Shown: positions 1 to 11,024, numbered from the stretch's first letter. The stretch is DNA of 59,929 bases from Chloroflexus sp. MS-G (GCF_000735195.1 NZ_JPIM01000013.1:1-59929); one strand, 5' to 3'. Program-made: numbers and translations. The notes: generated by a model not told the origin, from the letters alone.

Positions 1-144
1 TTGGTCGGCGGGTGGGTCAGTCTAGCGGCATACGTGGTAACACCCTCGCTTGCCAGCAGTATCTTAATAGCCAACCTGATCAGTATTGTGATAAGCACTC
101 TCCTGCTTTTCTGGCTCACTCAACCACTGGCTAGAAAGAGGTAA
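1..144 (+). CDS. C-terminal fragment of a membrane protein
   Basis: The gene begins before the window; 47 codons remain and end in LARKR followed by TAA. The fragment is almost entirely hydrophobic, with a clear membrane helix at about residues 21-40 and a shorter apolar stretch before it, closed by a basic tail that would lie in the cytoplasm. Its stop is two bases before the ATG of the next gene, so the two were probably co-transcribed. The position beside a polysaccharide locus would suit a flippase or transporter, but nothing visible identifies the family. Confidence 0.6.
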   Translation: MVGGWVSLAAYVVTPSLASSILIANLISIVISTLLLFWLTQPLARKR

Positions 145-146
145 CA

Positions 147-1893
147 ATGAAGCTCTGGCTAAAGATGTTGTTAACCGGTACTGTACTGTTTTCTTTCCTT
201 GGGAGCAGTAGTCTCGGCGCAAACCACGTTTGACTGGCGCAGTGACTGGGCGGTTGCCGATGGGTTCACGATTGTGGAGGATACGACGGGCTACCACTTT
301 CCAAGTGCGATAGCGTTCGTGCCGGAACCCGGTCCTGATCCGAAGGATCCGCTCTATTTTGTAACCGAACTACGCGGAACGCTCAAGGTCGTCACCAATG
401 ATCGCAGCATCTTCACCTTTGCCGAAAACGTTTTTCAATTCAAACCGACAGAGGAGTTACCGTCGGGTCAGGGACAAGGTGGCATGGGAGGCATCTGTCT
501 TGATCCAGCGCATGGGTACATCTTTGTCACCTTCCTCTACACCGACGCAAATGGTCGGATGCGCAACAATATTGTGCGCTATCAATCGAAACCAGGTACA
601 TTCAGCCTCCAGCCAGAGAGTTTTACCGCGTTCACGGAAGTCTTCGCCAATTACGAATCGGGCTTAGCGCACCATATTGGCGCTTGTCAGGTGGTAGGCG
701 ATCAGCTATTTGTGGGCATAGGCGAAGCCTGGCAACCCCATCTGGCGCACGAAGTTGATCAAATGGTAGGGAAAATCTACCGCATGAGCCTTGACGGCAA
801 ACCGCTTCCCGACAATCCCTTTTACATTGATGATGATGTCACGAAAGCACGCAATTATGTTTGGGCTAGCGGTTTCCGTAATCCCTACGCGATGCAAATC
901 GTAAATGGGCGGGTCTTCGTCGGTGACAACGGTGTAGGTACCGATCGCTTTGTCGAAGTGCAGCGGGGTGAGGATTACGGTTGGAATGGTCAGGAAAACA
1001 GTATTCACCTACGGGCAGCGTATGTCTGGGTACCAAGCCTGGCCCCAACAACGTTACAATATCTGCCACCCGACAACATGCTACTCGGTGCGGATAACGC
1101 CGGTAAGTTCTTTCTCGGTATGGCCGGATCGGTGCGACGTGGCAAAATGCCAGGTATCGTGCGAATTACTTATAATATGGAGCAGAGTCGGGTGATGGCG
1201 GTACCCGACTACTTCTTGCGCTTCCGCGGCAAACAAGAGCAGATGGTGGTTGCGGTGGCTATAGGTCCTGATGGGCTTTACTTTGCACCCTTGTACGCGA
1301 ATCAGGCCGATCAAACATCGGTGTATAAGATTGTTCCCGACCCAACCAACAGCTATCCCTACCGTCCGCTGCAAGTCGAAGACCCCCGCCAGATTATTCG
1401 CGAACGAGGTTGTCTCGGGTGTCATTAAATTAGAGGAGATGGCGGTTTCGGTGGTGCAGCCGGCCCGCCACTCAATCGAGAATTGCTGATCGCCAATGTC
1501 CAGGCTCGGCTGAACAATCAACAGTACCGCCAGCTTCTGGCCGATTTGGATCAACTTGAGGAAGAGCCATGGGTTTCTACTCGCTCGGCGCGAGCGGCAG
1601 TACTTGCCCTGGAAGGTGAAGCAGCAGTACGGCAGTGGATTATTAACCAGATTGTCGAACCGCGTTGGGATAATCGCGGATCGCAGATGCCGAACCTCGG
1701 GGTAACACCAGCAGAGGCAGCGATTGTCGCTGACTATCTATTGGCACCTCCTGCTGATAGCGGATGGATCAACCGCATAAACACGGTGTTACGTTCACGA
1801 CTGGCCTGGCTTTCCTTTGGTGTTGGTCTGATTGGAGGGATTGCAGTGGCTGGGATAGGTGGGTGGCTCTGGAAACGTCGCGCTCGCGTATAA
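147..1893 (+). pseudogene. Glucose/sorbosone dehydrogenase-like beta-propeller fused to cytochrome c, broken twice
   Basis: An ATG at 147 starts a signal peptide (MKLWLKMLLTGTVLFSFL) that reaches a stop after 28 codons. The mature protein lies one frame over from about 199 (GAVVSAQTTFDW). Removing one base near 199-203 would join them into a normal signal peptide cleaved after VSA. The body is a six-bladed propeller of the PQQ sugar dehydrogenase type (SAIAFVP, GQGGMGGICLDP, GFRNPYAMQ, GEDYGWN). It ends with a class I heme c motif CLGCH, which is directly followed by an in-frame TAA at 1426-1428. The same frame continues with IRGDGGFGGAAGPPLNREL, a usual cytochrome c continuation, then a helical domain and a C-terminal membrane helix ending WLWKRRARV. 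Intact, it would be an exported, membrane-anchored, periplasmic-side redox enzyme. Two independent lesions argue for a decaying gene; sequencing error or readthrough at the TAA are the alternatives. Confidence 0.75.
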
Positions 1894-1945
1894 TGCCCAC
1901 CGAACAACGTTTTTGGATGCAGCACGGAGATGGAGATAACACGTT

Positions 1946-3268
1946 ATGTTTCACGAATTGATGAATCGCATCCATGACCGCACCGCAGTCATCGGCGTGA
2001 TCGGGCTTGGCTATGTTGGATTGCCGCTGGCTGAACGTGCCGGTCGGGTTGGTTTTCGAGTCTTGGGATTCGATGTCAGCACCGAGCGGGTTGCACAGGT
2101 CAACCGAGGCGAAAGCTACATTGGCGATGTTTCCAGCGCAGCCCTGGCGGCGTTGCGTCAGTCGGGGCGGATCGAAGCAACAACCGATGTCAAGCGCATG
2201 GAAGAGTGTGATCTGCTGGTGATCTGCGTACCAACGCCCCTCAACGCGACTCGTGATCCGGATATACGTTATGTCGAAGCGGCAAGTGAGAATATTGCTG
2301 CCAGCATTCGTCCTGGTCAACTGGTCATTCTGGAGAGTACTACCTATCCTGGTACGACTCGCGAACTGGTCATGCCCCGTATCGAGCGATCTGGACTGCG
2401 CGTCGGTGAGCAAATTTTCCTGGCCTTTTCACCAGAACGGATTGATCCCGGTCAGACGAGTAGTAAAGGATATAGTGTCGAAAATACCCCCAAAGTTGTG
2501 GGTGGCGTGACACCCGCCTGCACTGAATTAGCCAGTGCCTTCTACGGCTACATTACGACTCGTGTGGTGCCGGTAAGTTCACCCGATGTAGCCGAGTTGA
2601 CAAAACTGTTCGAGAACATCTTTCGGGCCGTGAATATTGCGTTGGTCAATGAATTAGCACTGCTCTGTGATCGAATGGGGATCAACGTTTGGGAGGTCAT
2701 CGACGCCGCAGCAACCAAACCCTACGGCTTTATGAAGTTTACTCCAGGCCCTGGCTTGGGTGGGCACTGCATTCCGATTGATCCTTTTTATCTGACCTGG
2801 AAAGCACGTGCGTATGATTTGACGACCCGATTTATCGAGCTGGCCGGTGAGATTAACAGCCAGATGCCCCGTCACGTTCACGATCTGGTCGTGCGGACAC
2901 TCAACCGTGCCCGCAAACCGCTGAACGGCAGCACAATCCTGTTGTTAGGGATTGCGTACAAGCCCGATGTAAATGATTACCGCGAGTCTCCGGCTTTCAA
3001 AGTCTATGACCTGCTGACAGCCGATGGCGCGACGGTCATTCCCTGCGATCCCCATATCACAGAGTTCGAATTGCACGATGGTCGTCGGATGCAAACAATA
3101 CCCCTGAGCGATGAGTTGCTGCAACAGTGCGATTGTGCAGTCATTATCACCAATCACAGCACTTTTGATTACGAACGAATTGCAACCCTGGCTCCGGCAG
3201 TGGTTGATACTCGCAATGCAACCCGCCACATTCAGGGTGAATTGCGAGCAAAGATTACAGTATTGTAG
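1946..3268 (+). CDS. UDP-sugar 6-dehydrogenase, WbpA/WecC type
   Basis: This 440-residue enzyme belongs to the UDP-glucose/UDP-ManNAc dehydrogenase family, which oxidises C6 of a nucleotide sugar in two NAD-dependent steps to give a uronic acid donor. The Rossmann motif GLGYVGLPLA is at about residues 16-25. The catalytic cysteine sits in GPGLGGHCIPIDPFYLTWKA (about residues 267-286), the form seen in the WbpA/WecC branch that uses N-acetylated UDP-hexosamines. The C-terminal UDP-binding domain follows (LLLGIAYKPDVNDYRESP). Length is normal and a GGAGAT sequence precedes the ATG. It heads the first glycan block, so it probably supplies an acidic sugar for the polymer. Whether the substrate is UDP-Glc, UDP-GlcNAc or UDP-ManNAc cannot be read from sequence alone. 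Confidence 0.88.
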   Translation: MFHELMNRIHDRTAVIGVIGLGYVGLPLAERAGRVGFRVLGFDVSTERVAQVNRGESYIGDVSSAALAALRQSGRIEATTDVKRMEECDLLVICVPTPLNATRDPDIRYVEAASENIAASIRPGQLVILESTTYPGTTRELVMPRIERSGLRVGEQIFLAFSPERIDPGQTSSKGYSVENTPKVVGGVTPACTELASAFYGYITTRVVPVSSPDVAELTKLFENIFRAVNIALVNELALLCDRMGINVWEVIDAAATKPYGFMKFTPGPGLGGHCIPIDPFYLTWKARAYDLTTRFIELAGEINSQMPRHVHDLVVRTLNRARKPLNGSTILLLGIAYKPDVNDYRESPAFKVYDLLTADGATVIPCDPHITEFELHDGRRMQTIPLSDELLQQCDCAVIITNHSTFDYERIATLAPAVVDTRNATRHIQGELRAKITVL

Positions 3269-3331
3269 CCTGTATTCCGTATGACCAATCATCATAGATT
3301 CACCCAGGGTTGGCATAACAGATAACAAACG

Positions 3332-4252
3332 ATGAGTGATGGGGAGGAGACCGTGCAGCGAGAAGTTCGGCTCAGTATCATCATTCCGTGCTATAACGCT
3401 GCCACAACCCTGGGTGAACAGTTGGCAGCACTTGCCAATCAAACGTGGGAACGACCGTGGGAAGTTATCGTGGCCGATAACGGTTCTCACGACGACTCAC
3501 GCCGGGTAGCAGCCGATTTTCTCTTGCGAATACCCAACCTCCGCATCGTCGATGCCGGTGCTCGCCGGGGAGGCGCATTCGCTCGCAACGAGGGCGTCCG
3601 ACATGCACGAGGGACGGTGCTGGCATTTGTTGACGCAGATGACGTAGTCGCCCCTGGCTGGGTCGCCGCAATTGGTCAGGCTCTCGACCGGTATCCGTTT
3701 GTCGCTTCACGGTTCGATATTGAACGGCTCAACCAGCATTCATGGCTGAGCCGGACGCGACGCAATCCACAGGCAGACGGTTTACAGTGCGTGAGTTATC
3801 CGCCGTACCTGCCCCACGCTGGTGGTTCAGGGCTGGCTATCGAACGAAAGCTGCACGAGCAGGTTGGCGGTTTCGACGAAACATTACCGCGCCTGATGGA
3901 TACCGATTACTGCTTCCGTGTTCAGTTGCAATGTCAGGTACCGCTGACATTTGTGCCTGAAGCGCTCGTGTATGTGCGCTATCGCGATACCCTGCGTGGG
4001 ATGTTACGGCAGACTCGTGAACGGGCAATTGCCAACGTAGCGTTAGCCCGTCGTTACAGCCAACAACAGGGTGAGAGCAAACGTTCACTCTCGCCCTGGC
4101 TCTCATATGCACGGCGCTGGCTGCGTCAGTTGGGGCGCCTGACAAAGATACGGCAGCGTGAGCAGTTTGCCGAATGGTTACGAATGAATGCATGGCTGAT
4201 CGGATTACTTCAGGGCAGTCTGCAATACCGTTGCCCACCGCTGGCCATTTAA
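3332..4252 (+). CDS. Glycosyltransferase family 2
   Basis: This 306-residue GT-A fold enzyme carries the GT2 signatures: LSIIIPCYNAATTLGEQ at the nucleotide-binding start, VIVADNGSHDDS, and the metal-binding FVDADD at about residue 101. A second motif (FDETLPRLMDTDYCFR) marks the acceptor-side acid, typical of chain-extending inverting transferases. There is no membrane helix, so it should act on the cytoplasmic face on a lipid-linked glycan. It lies 63 bases after the dehydrogenase and is followed at once by a deacetylase. The specific sugar transferred is unknown. Confidence 0.85.
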   Translation: MSDGEETVQREVRLSIIIPCYNAATTLGEQLAALANQTWERPWEVIVADNGSHDDSRRVAADFLLRIPNLRIVDAGARRGGAFARNEGVRHARGTVLAFVDADDVVAPGWVAAIGQALDRYPFVASRFDIERLNQHSWLSRTRRNPQADGLQCVSYPPYLPHAGGSGLAIERKLHEQVGGFDETLPRLMDTDYCFRVQLQCQVPLTFVPEALVYVRYRDTLRGMLRQTRERAIANVALARRYSQQQGESKRSLSPWLSYARRWLRQLGRLTKIRQREQFAEWLRMNAWLIGLLQGSLQYRCPPLAI

Positions 4253-4284
4253 TCTTGCCGATCCACGTTGATAAAGAGGAAGCA

Positions 4285-5019
4285 TTGACATCTCGATCAC
4301 AAATGGACATATCACCCGGCATTTGGTCATTCCGACGCTTGCTGGCATCGATAGGACGACGGTTGTTCGGAACACTGGTACGAGTTGAGACGACAGAACC
4401 TCTGGTTGCCCTGACTTTTGACGATGGGCCACACCCTGTTTATACATCGCAGATTCTTGAACTATGTAACGTTGCTCAAGCCCGGGCAACCTTCTTCGTG
4501 ATTGGGAAACATGCGGTTGCGCACCGCGACATCGTTAGGCGGATCGGAGCTGAGGGGCACGCGATTGGCAATCACACGTTCACCCACATCCGCATGCCAC
4601 AAACCCAACGCTGGCGGCGCTGGCAGGAATTGTGGCAGACGCAGCAGGTACTGTTGCCCTATCGTGTACGCTTGTTTCGACCGCCGTATGGTGGTCAGTC
4701 TTATGGTTCACGTTTCGATACACTCCTTTTTGGTTATGAAGTGGTTGCCTGGACGTTCCACATTGAAGATTGGGTACACCAACCGGCAGAGCAATTAGCG
4801 ACCCGGCTGGTAGAGCAGATACGTCCGGGGAGTATTGTTCTGTTACATGATCGGCTGGTCAACCCACGTGATCCAAACGCTGCCGATCGTTCCAATCTGG
4901 TATCAGCGTTAGCTATGGTACTCCCCACCTTGAGCCGCAAATACCGTTTCGTTACTATTCCCGAATTGATCCACGCCGGTAAGCCGGTGCGCGTACCATG
5001 GTTTCGTCCGGCGCTGTAA
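4285..5019 (+). CDS. Polysaccharide deacetylase, NodB domain
   Basis: The protein has the NodB catalytic motifs in order: TFDDGPH (metal-binding Asp and catalytic base), GNHTFTHI (two metal-binding His), RPPYGG, and LLHD near the end. Members remove N- or O-acetyl groups from GlcNAc-containing glycans. I chose the TTG at 4285 because AAGAGGA lies just before it (4274-4280); ATG 4303 is a fallback. A longer reading back to 4174 would overlap the preceding glycosyltransferase and has no support. There is no clear signal peptide, only an amphipathic N-terminus, so it may act on a lipid-linked intermediate or use a nonclassical route. Context suggests trimming of the glycan made by this locus. 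Confidence 0.85.
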   Translation: MTSRSQMDISPGIWSFRRLLASIGRRLFGTLVRVETTEPLVALTFDDGPHPVYTSQILELCNVAQARATFFVIGKHAVAHRDIVRRIGAEGHAIGNHTFTHIRMPQTQRWRRWQELWQTQQVLLPYRVRLFRPPYGGQSYGSRFDTLLFGYEVVAWTFHIEDWVHQPAEQLATRLVEQIRPGSIVLLHDRLVNPRDPNAADRSNLVSALAMVLPTLSRKYRFVTIPELIHAGKPVRVPWFRPAL

Positions 5020-5040
5020 CGGGCAAACAATAGTTTTTAA

Positions 5041-6768
<1,728 letters not shown>

Positions 6769-7551
6769 ATGAGCACTGTCTTCACGAAAGTACGGCGCAC
6801 GCTACGTCAGTGGTTGAAAGGCCCGCATGCCGATCTCGGTTTTAGACCACAACCCGATTTCTACTACCTGGCCTCGTTTCCCAAATCGGGCAATACGTGG
6901 GTACGATTCTTACTAGCCAATCTCCTTGCCGGCAGAGAACTGGAGTTGCAGGGATTTGGCCGCTATGTCCCCGATAGCCATATCAAAGGCGATCTGGCAT
7001 ACATGGCCGATCCGACTACACCGTTCAACCAGATGCGGCCGCGCTTCGTGAAGACTCATCTGCATTACCGACCAATCTTTCGCCGTGCGATCTACATTGT
7101 GCGTGATGGCCGTGATGCAATGACCTCGTTTTACCACTGGCGTAACCGACGATCCGGTAAACCGGTTAGTCTGCGTGAGATTATCGTCGGTGAAACTTAC
7201 TGGGGACGTTGGTCGGATCACGTGCTGGGTTGGCTCAACAGCGACTGTAAGTTGCTCGTCGTGAGGTACGAGGATCTCTACGCCGATACAGCCGGGCAGT
7301 TGCGTCGTATTCTCGATTTCTGTCACTTGCAGGCAAGCGAGGAACAGATCGCTGCCGCAGTCGCAGCTTCATCGTTTGAGCGCATGCGAGCCAAAGAAAA
7401 AGCTGCTCAGGGAGCAGAAACACCACTGTTTGTCCGCAAAGGTGGCTCTGGTGATTGGCGAAACCTCTTTTCACCGGCTGATGAAGAGCTGTTCTGGCAA
7501 TACCATCGTGCGGGCATGATCGCTGCCGGATACGGTGATCGGGTGTCGTGA
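6769..7551 (+). CDS. PAPS-dependent sulfotransferase
   Basis: This 260-residue protein has the two PAPS-binding signatures of the sulfotransferase fold: the 5' phosphosulfate loop SFPKSGNTWVRFLLANLL (residues 37-54) and the 3' phosphate motif IYIVRDGRDAMTSFYHW (about residues 107-123). A later GGSGDWRNLFSP matches the conserved GxxGxWKxxF loop of cytosolic-type sulfotransferases. It starts immediately after the stop of the PAPS-forming fusion enzyme, so donor synthesis and transfer are translationally coupled. No signal peptide or membrane helix is seen. The acceptor is most likely a sugar or lipid carrier of the glycan made here; this is inferred from context. Confidence 0.9.
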   Translation: MSTVFTKVRRTLRQWLKGPHADLGFRPQPDFYYLASFPKSGNTWVRFLLANLLAGRELELQGFGRYVPDSHIKGDLAYMADPTTPFNQMRPRFVKTHLHYRPIFRRAIYIVRDGRDAMTSFYHWRNRRSGKPVSLREIIVGETYWGRWSDHVLGWLNSDCKLLVVRYEDLYADTAGQLRRILDFCHLQASEEQIAAAVAASSFERMRAKEKAAQGAETPLFVRKGGSGDWRNLFSPADEELFWQYHRAGMIAAGYGDRVS

Positions 7552-7631
7552 GCGTGTAGCGAGCAACACGCACCGCATTCGATGAACCAGCGCAACTGCC
7601 AGAGGCACTGGTACCGAATCTTTCGCTATCT

Positions 7632-8363
7632 GTGCATGCAGACCATCTCTTGATGGGAACTTTGAAAACCGGTATGCGGCAAAAATTACTACAACTTTGG
7701 ACTGATGTGTGGATGCGATGGGCCGGGCCTGATCGACGGGGGAAAGTAGCAACCTGGCTGGCTGCCTGGCCGTATGCACCTTACAAGGCACGTGTCGCAC
7801 TGGCTCATCGCTACGCTCAGGGATACATTGCGCCATCGGCCCAGATCAGTGGTCGCCGCATCAAACGCGGTCGCCATACCTTTATCGGCGATGGTGTTGT
7901 CATATACCAGCGTCACGATGGTGGTCAGATCGAACTCGGTGACTTCGTTGAGTTACATCGGGATACGATCATTGAATGTGGTCGTGGTGGGAGCCTGACC
8001 ATCGGCGAACGAACCGGGATCCAGCCACACTGTCAATTATCGGCGTATGTTGAACAGATCATTATCGGGCGTAGATGTCAGATTGCCCCCCAATGCGCAT
8101 TTTACCCCTACGATCACGGTACCGCTGCCGGTCAACCCATTCACAATCAACCGCTGACCAGTCGCGGACCAATTGTGCTTGAGGATGATGTCTGGCTAGG
8201 CTACGGTGTGGTGGTGCTATCAGGTGTGACGATTGGTACCGGTACGGTAGTTGGCGCCGGCAGTGTCGTTACGCGCAGCCTGCCGGCCGGCGTCATCGCG
8301 GTGGGTGTACCGGCGCGGATTATCCGTGAACGTACCGCCCAAGATATTGATTACCCGAGGTGA
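7632..8363 (+). CDS. Hexapeptide-repeat acyltransferase
   Basis: From about residue 60 the sequence shows imperfect hexapeptide repeats of a left-handed beta helix (TFIGDGVVIYQRHD, IELGDFVELHRDTIIE, LTIGERTGIQPH), and ends with VWLGYGVVVLSGVTIGTGTV, GAGSVVTRSLPAGVIAVGVPA, the usual close of WcaF/NodL/maltose acetyltransferases. Such enzymes acetylate sugars, the active site lying between subunits of a trimer. The start is uncertain: GTG 7632, ATG 7653 and ATG 7674 share the frame and none has a good ribosome binding site. It precedes a GT2 gene by three bases. O-acetylation of the glycan is the likely role. Confidence 0.85.
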   Translation: MHADHLLMGTLKTGMRQKLLQLWTDVWMRWAGPDRRGKVATWLAAWPYAPYKARVALAHRYAQGYIAPSAQISGRRIKRGRHTFIGDGVVIYQRHDGGQIELGDFVELHRDTIIECGRGGSLTIGERTGIQPHCQLSAYVEQIIIGRRCQIAPQCAFYPYDHGTAAGQPIHNQPLTSRGPIVLEDDVWLGYGVVVLSGVTIGTGTVVGAGSVVTRSLPAGVIAVGVPARIIRERTAQDIDYPR

Positions 8364-8366
8364 AGC

Positions 8367-9347
8367 ATGGGAGCGACGGTAACGGTAGCGATCCCGGTCT
8401 ATAAACGTCTGACATACGTTGCGCAGGCAATTCAATCGGTAGCGGCTCAGGACTATCCGGCGATTGAACTCATCGTCTCTGACAACGGTTGTAACGGTGA
8501 TGCGGTTATCAATCTGGTGCGAGCGAACTATCCGCGTCCTTTCGTCTTCCGCCAAAACGAAACTCCCGTGCCTATCGTGCCACACTTTAATCAATTATTG
8601 GCAGCAGCAACGGGTCATTACTTCATCCTGTTGAGCGATGATGACGAGCTGGCTCCCGGCTACATTACGGCAATGGTCAGGGCGTTTGAAACCCATTCCG
8701 ACGCGGCAGCAGTCATCTCACGAGTAGAAGTGATCGATGAACAGAACCAGGTCATCGGCTCAACTGCCGACCGCCCACTGCCGCCGCGACTGATGAGTGG
8801 TCCAGACTGGATTCGCCGATGGGGGTATAACCAACACAAGTTTGTTTGCTTCACAACCAATCTGGCACGCACGGCTGATCTACGGGCAGTTGGCGGGTAT
8901 CCTGATTTCGATGGTGGAAATGGTGTGGATAATGCCCTGCTCGTGGTACTGAGCATCAACCGGAGTATTATCTATTGCGATGATGCGATTTTCCGACACC
9001 GGATTTACGATACCAGCTTCGGGAAATCGGTTGGTGTCCAGAGCCTGGCCCGTGCTTCACGCCAGTTTCTCGCATTTCTTGACCAACATCCGGTATTACG
9101 GGCGTATGCCCAACAGCATCCACAAGACTGGGTCGTCTGCCGTGAGGCCATTACGCACGTGATCTGGACGACGTATTACGGACGCTGGCGTCAACTCTAT
9201 CGGGGGCGGGAACGGTACATTGATTGGTTGAAAGCCGGTTTTGCCCTGCCGTTTATCCCGGCCTACTATCGACGGGCATTGCCGGAAATGTTCTATTCAT
9301 TACCGGCAATTGGGCCATTAGCGCGTCGGCGTCTGGCAATGCGGTGA
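8367..9347 (+). CDS. Glycosyltransferase family 2
   Basis: This is a 326-residue GT2 enzyme. The donor-binding start VTVAIPVYKRLTYVAQAIQS, the IELIVSDNG strand and the metal motif LLSDDDE (about residues 90-96) are intact. It begins three bases after the acyltransferase and ends four bases before the next glycosyltransferase, so all three should be translated together. The C-terminal 100 residues are Arg/Tyr-rich and probably amphipathic, which would hold it at the membrane. Donor and acceptor are unknown. Confidence 0.85.
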   Translation: MGATVTVAIPVYKRLTYVAQAIQSVAAQDYPAIELIVSDNGCNGDAVINLVRANYPRPFVFRQNETPVPIVPHFNQLLAAATGHYFILLSDDDELAPGYITAMVRAFETHSDAAAVISRVEVIDEQNQVIGSTADRPLPPRLMSGPDWIRRWGYNQHKFVCFTTNLARTADLRAVGGYPDFDGGNGVDNALLVVLSINRSIIYCDDAIFRHRIYDTSFGKSVGVQSLARASRQFLAFLDQHPVLRAYAQQHPQDWVVCREAITHVIWTTYYGRWRQLYRGRERYIDWLKAGFALPFIPAYYRRALPEMFYSLPAIGPLARRRLAMR

Positions 9348-9351
9348 GCGT

Positions 9352-10629
9352 ATGCGGGTTGTGCATCTCAGCACTAACGATATTAGCGGTGGAGCAGCAC
9401 GAGCTGCATACCGTCTCCACCGGGCGTTGCTGGCAATAGGTTGCCAATCGCGTATGCTGGTGGCAAACCGACGGAGCGATGACCCAACTGTGCAGGCAAT
9501 CCCCGCCGCAACCAACCTGATCACGAAGTTACAACGAAGCTGGCGGAGCTGGCGCATCCGGCGGGCAATGCAACCCTATCAGCAGACACGTCCGGCAGGG
9601 CTTGAGCCATTCAGCGATGATCGCAGTCGTTATGGCGCAGAGTTGGTACGGGCATTGCCGCCGTGTGATGTTGTCAATTTGCACTGGGTAGCCGGGTTTG
9701 TTGACTACACCACATTCTTTCGTACTGTACCGCGCCGGGTACCGATTGTCTGGCGATTATCCGATCAGCAACCATTCACGGGAGGATGTCATTACGACGA
9801 GGGTTGCGATCGTTATACGGCAGCTTGTGGATCGTGTCCACAGCTTGGTTCACAAAACGAACACGACCTTTCGCGCCAGATTTGGGTACGTAAACGGGAT
9901 GCCCTGGCCGCAGTACCACCAGGCCGACTACACATTGTAGCGCTCAATCGCTGGATGGCAACCGAAGTACAGCGGAGTTCGCTGTTTGGTCAGTTGCCAG
10001 TACACATCATTCCTAACGGCCTTGATACAACGGTTTTTATGCCCTACGACCAGGCTTACGCACGGGCAACACTGGGTTTGCCACAACAGGCGCGCATTGT
10101 GCTCTTCGTGGCAATGTCAGTAAACAACCGGCGAAAAGGTTTTGCTGAGTTAACCGCAGCTCTGGCCAGCATGAGTGATGCACCGAATCTGCTCCTTGTT
10201 TCAATCGGTCGAAATCCACCACCAATCGCAGCAGCGATTGCGCACCATCCCCTCGGCGTGATTAACGATGATACACGCCTGGCCCTCGTCTATAGCGCTG
10301 CTGATCTTTTTGTCATCCCCTCGCTGCAAGATAATATGCCGGGTACAGTACTGGAAGCGCTGGCGTGTGGCACACCGGTCGTGGGTTTTGATACCGGTGG
10401 GATAGGCGAGCTTGTGCGGCCTGGACAAACCGGCTGGCTAGCACCGGTCGGTGATGTTGACGCCCTCCGTGCAGCGATACAGCGTCTCTTAGACAACCCT
10501 GATGAGCGTTTGTATATGAGCCGTCGGTGTCGTTCAATAGCCGTAGCCGAATACCGCCAGGACATACAGGCACAGCGCTATCTAGAACTCTACCATCAGG
10601 TTACTGCTGAGCGTGTTTCAGCAACATAG
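9352..10629 (+). CDS. Glycosyltransferase family 4
   Basis: The 425-residue protein is a GT-B retaining glycosyltransferase. The N-terminal domain starts MRVVHLSTNDISGGAARAAY, and the C-terminal domain carries FVIPSLQDNMPGTVLEALACG followed by TPVVGFDTGGIGELV, the GT4 nucleotide-sugar site with its ExxxxxxE pair. A cysteine cluster (GGCHYDEGCDRY, then CGSCPQLGS, about residues 143-166) interrupts the N-domain; I recall it from one GT4 subgroup, where it may bind a metal or form a structural loop. It is the last gene of the first glycan block and is followed by a spacer of about 530 bases. Confidence 0.87.
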   Translation: MRVVHLSTNDISGGAARAAYRLHRALLAIGCQSRMLVANRRSDDPTVQAIPAATNLITKLQRSWRSWRIRRAMQPYQQTRPAGLEPFSDDRSRYGAELVRALPPCDVVNLHWVAGFVDYTTFFRTVPRRVPIVWRLSDQQPFTGGCHYDEGCDRYTAACGSCPQLGSQNEHDLSRQIWVRKRDALAAVPPGRLHIVALNRWMATEVQRSSLFGQLPVHIIPNGLDTTVFMPYDQAYARATLGLPQQARIVLFVAMSVNNRRKGFAELTAALASMSDAPNLLLVSIGRNPPPIAAAIAHHPLGVINDDTRLALVYSAADLFVIPSLQDNMPGTVLEALACGTPVVGFDTGGIGELVRPGQTGWLAPVGDVDALRAAIQRLLDNPDERLYMSRRCRSIAVAEYRQDIQAQRYLELYHQVTAERVSAT

Positions 10630-10652
10630 TCACTTCACGGATAAGACATTTA

Positions 10653-10766
10653 GAGCCTATCCGAATAATCGTCTCACGGTACGGCGGATGAAACCTGGAC
10701 GTACGGGCACAGGTGCGCTGTGCCCCAACCGATCTTCTTCTGCGACAGAGTATTCCGAATAGGCAC
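10653..10766 (+). mobile_element. Candidate 114-bp MITE flanked by TA
   Basis: GAGCCTATCCGAATA at 10653-10667 and its imperfect reverse complement (reading GTGCCTATTCGGAATA on the minus strand, ending 10766) form terminal inverted repeats. Both ends abut the dinucleotide TA (10651-10652 and 10767-10768), the target duplication of IS630/mariner-type elements. There is no coding capacity inside. The orientation is arbitrary. Confidence 0.4.
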
Positions 10767-10770
10767 TAAG

Positions 10771-10790
10771 TGCGCGGGCATCCGGCCCGC
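10771..10790. repeat. Single copy of the GCGGGCNTCCGGCCCGC palindrome
   Basis: TGCGCGGGCATCCGGCCCGC matches the core of the 17-unit array at 33803 with one changed base. This shows that the core is a dispersed repetitive palindrome and not unique to the array. It sits directly beside the MITE-like element. Confidence 0.6.
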
Positions 10791-10903
10791 AGCAGCGAAC
10801 TTGGTCCCCCTACCGTGTGGTGACGGGCATCAGTGGTAAGACAACAGGCGGCAGTCACAGACCCCTGAAAGCCTATCTGAAACATCCCGTTGTCAAAGCA
10901 GGA

Positions 10904-10919
10904 GCGGTTCGCGAACCGC
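10904..10919. repeat. Perfect 16-bp palindrome
   Basis: GCGGTTCGCGAACCGC is fully self-complementary. It lies in the spacer between the two glycan blocks, about 260 bases before the next gene, and has no T-run. It may be a repetitive extragenic palindrome or part of a transcript end for the first block. The spacer 10630-11158 holds no gene I can support. Confidence 0.5.
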
Positions 10920-10990
10920 CTTTACAGGGAGTGAGGTTGTGATCAGCGGCGCAGGTTATGAACGTTTTGTCATAGCGATTTCTTACCCAT

Positions 10991-11004
10991 GACATTACAA
11001 TGTC
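10991..11004. promoter_or_regulatory. Candidate operator GACATT-N2-AATGTC
   Basis: A perfect inverted repeat with 6-base arms and a 2-base centre lies about 20 bases upstream of the proposed -35 of the second glycan block. Position and symmetry fit a dimeric regulator site; the regulator is unknown. Confidence 0.3.
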
Positions 11005-11024
11005 ACGTGTCCCGGTTACAACTA

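Noticed and set aside
1426..1500. Independent start of a second gene after the TAA at 1426
   Set aside because: The sequence AGAGGAG is too far from any start, and the frame continues a cytochrome c without a break, so a single broken gene is the simpler reading.
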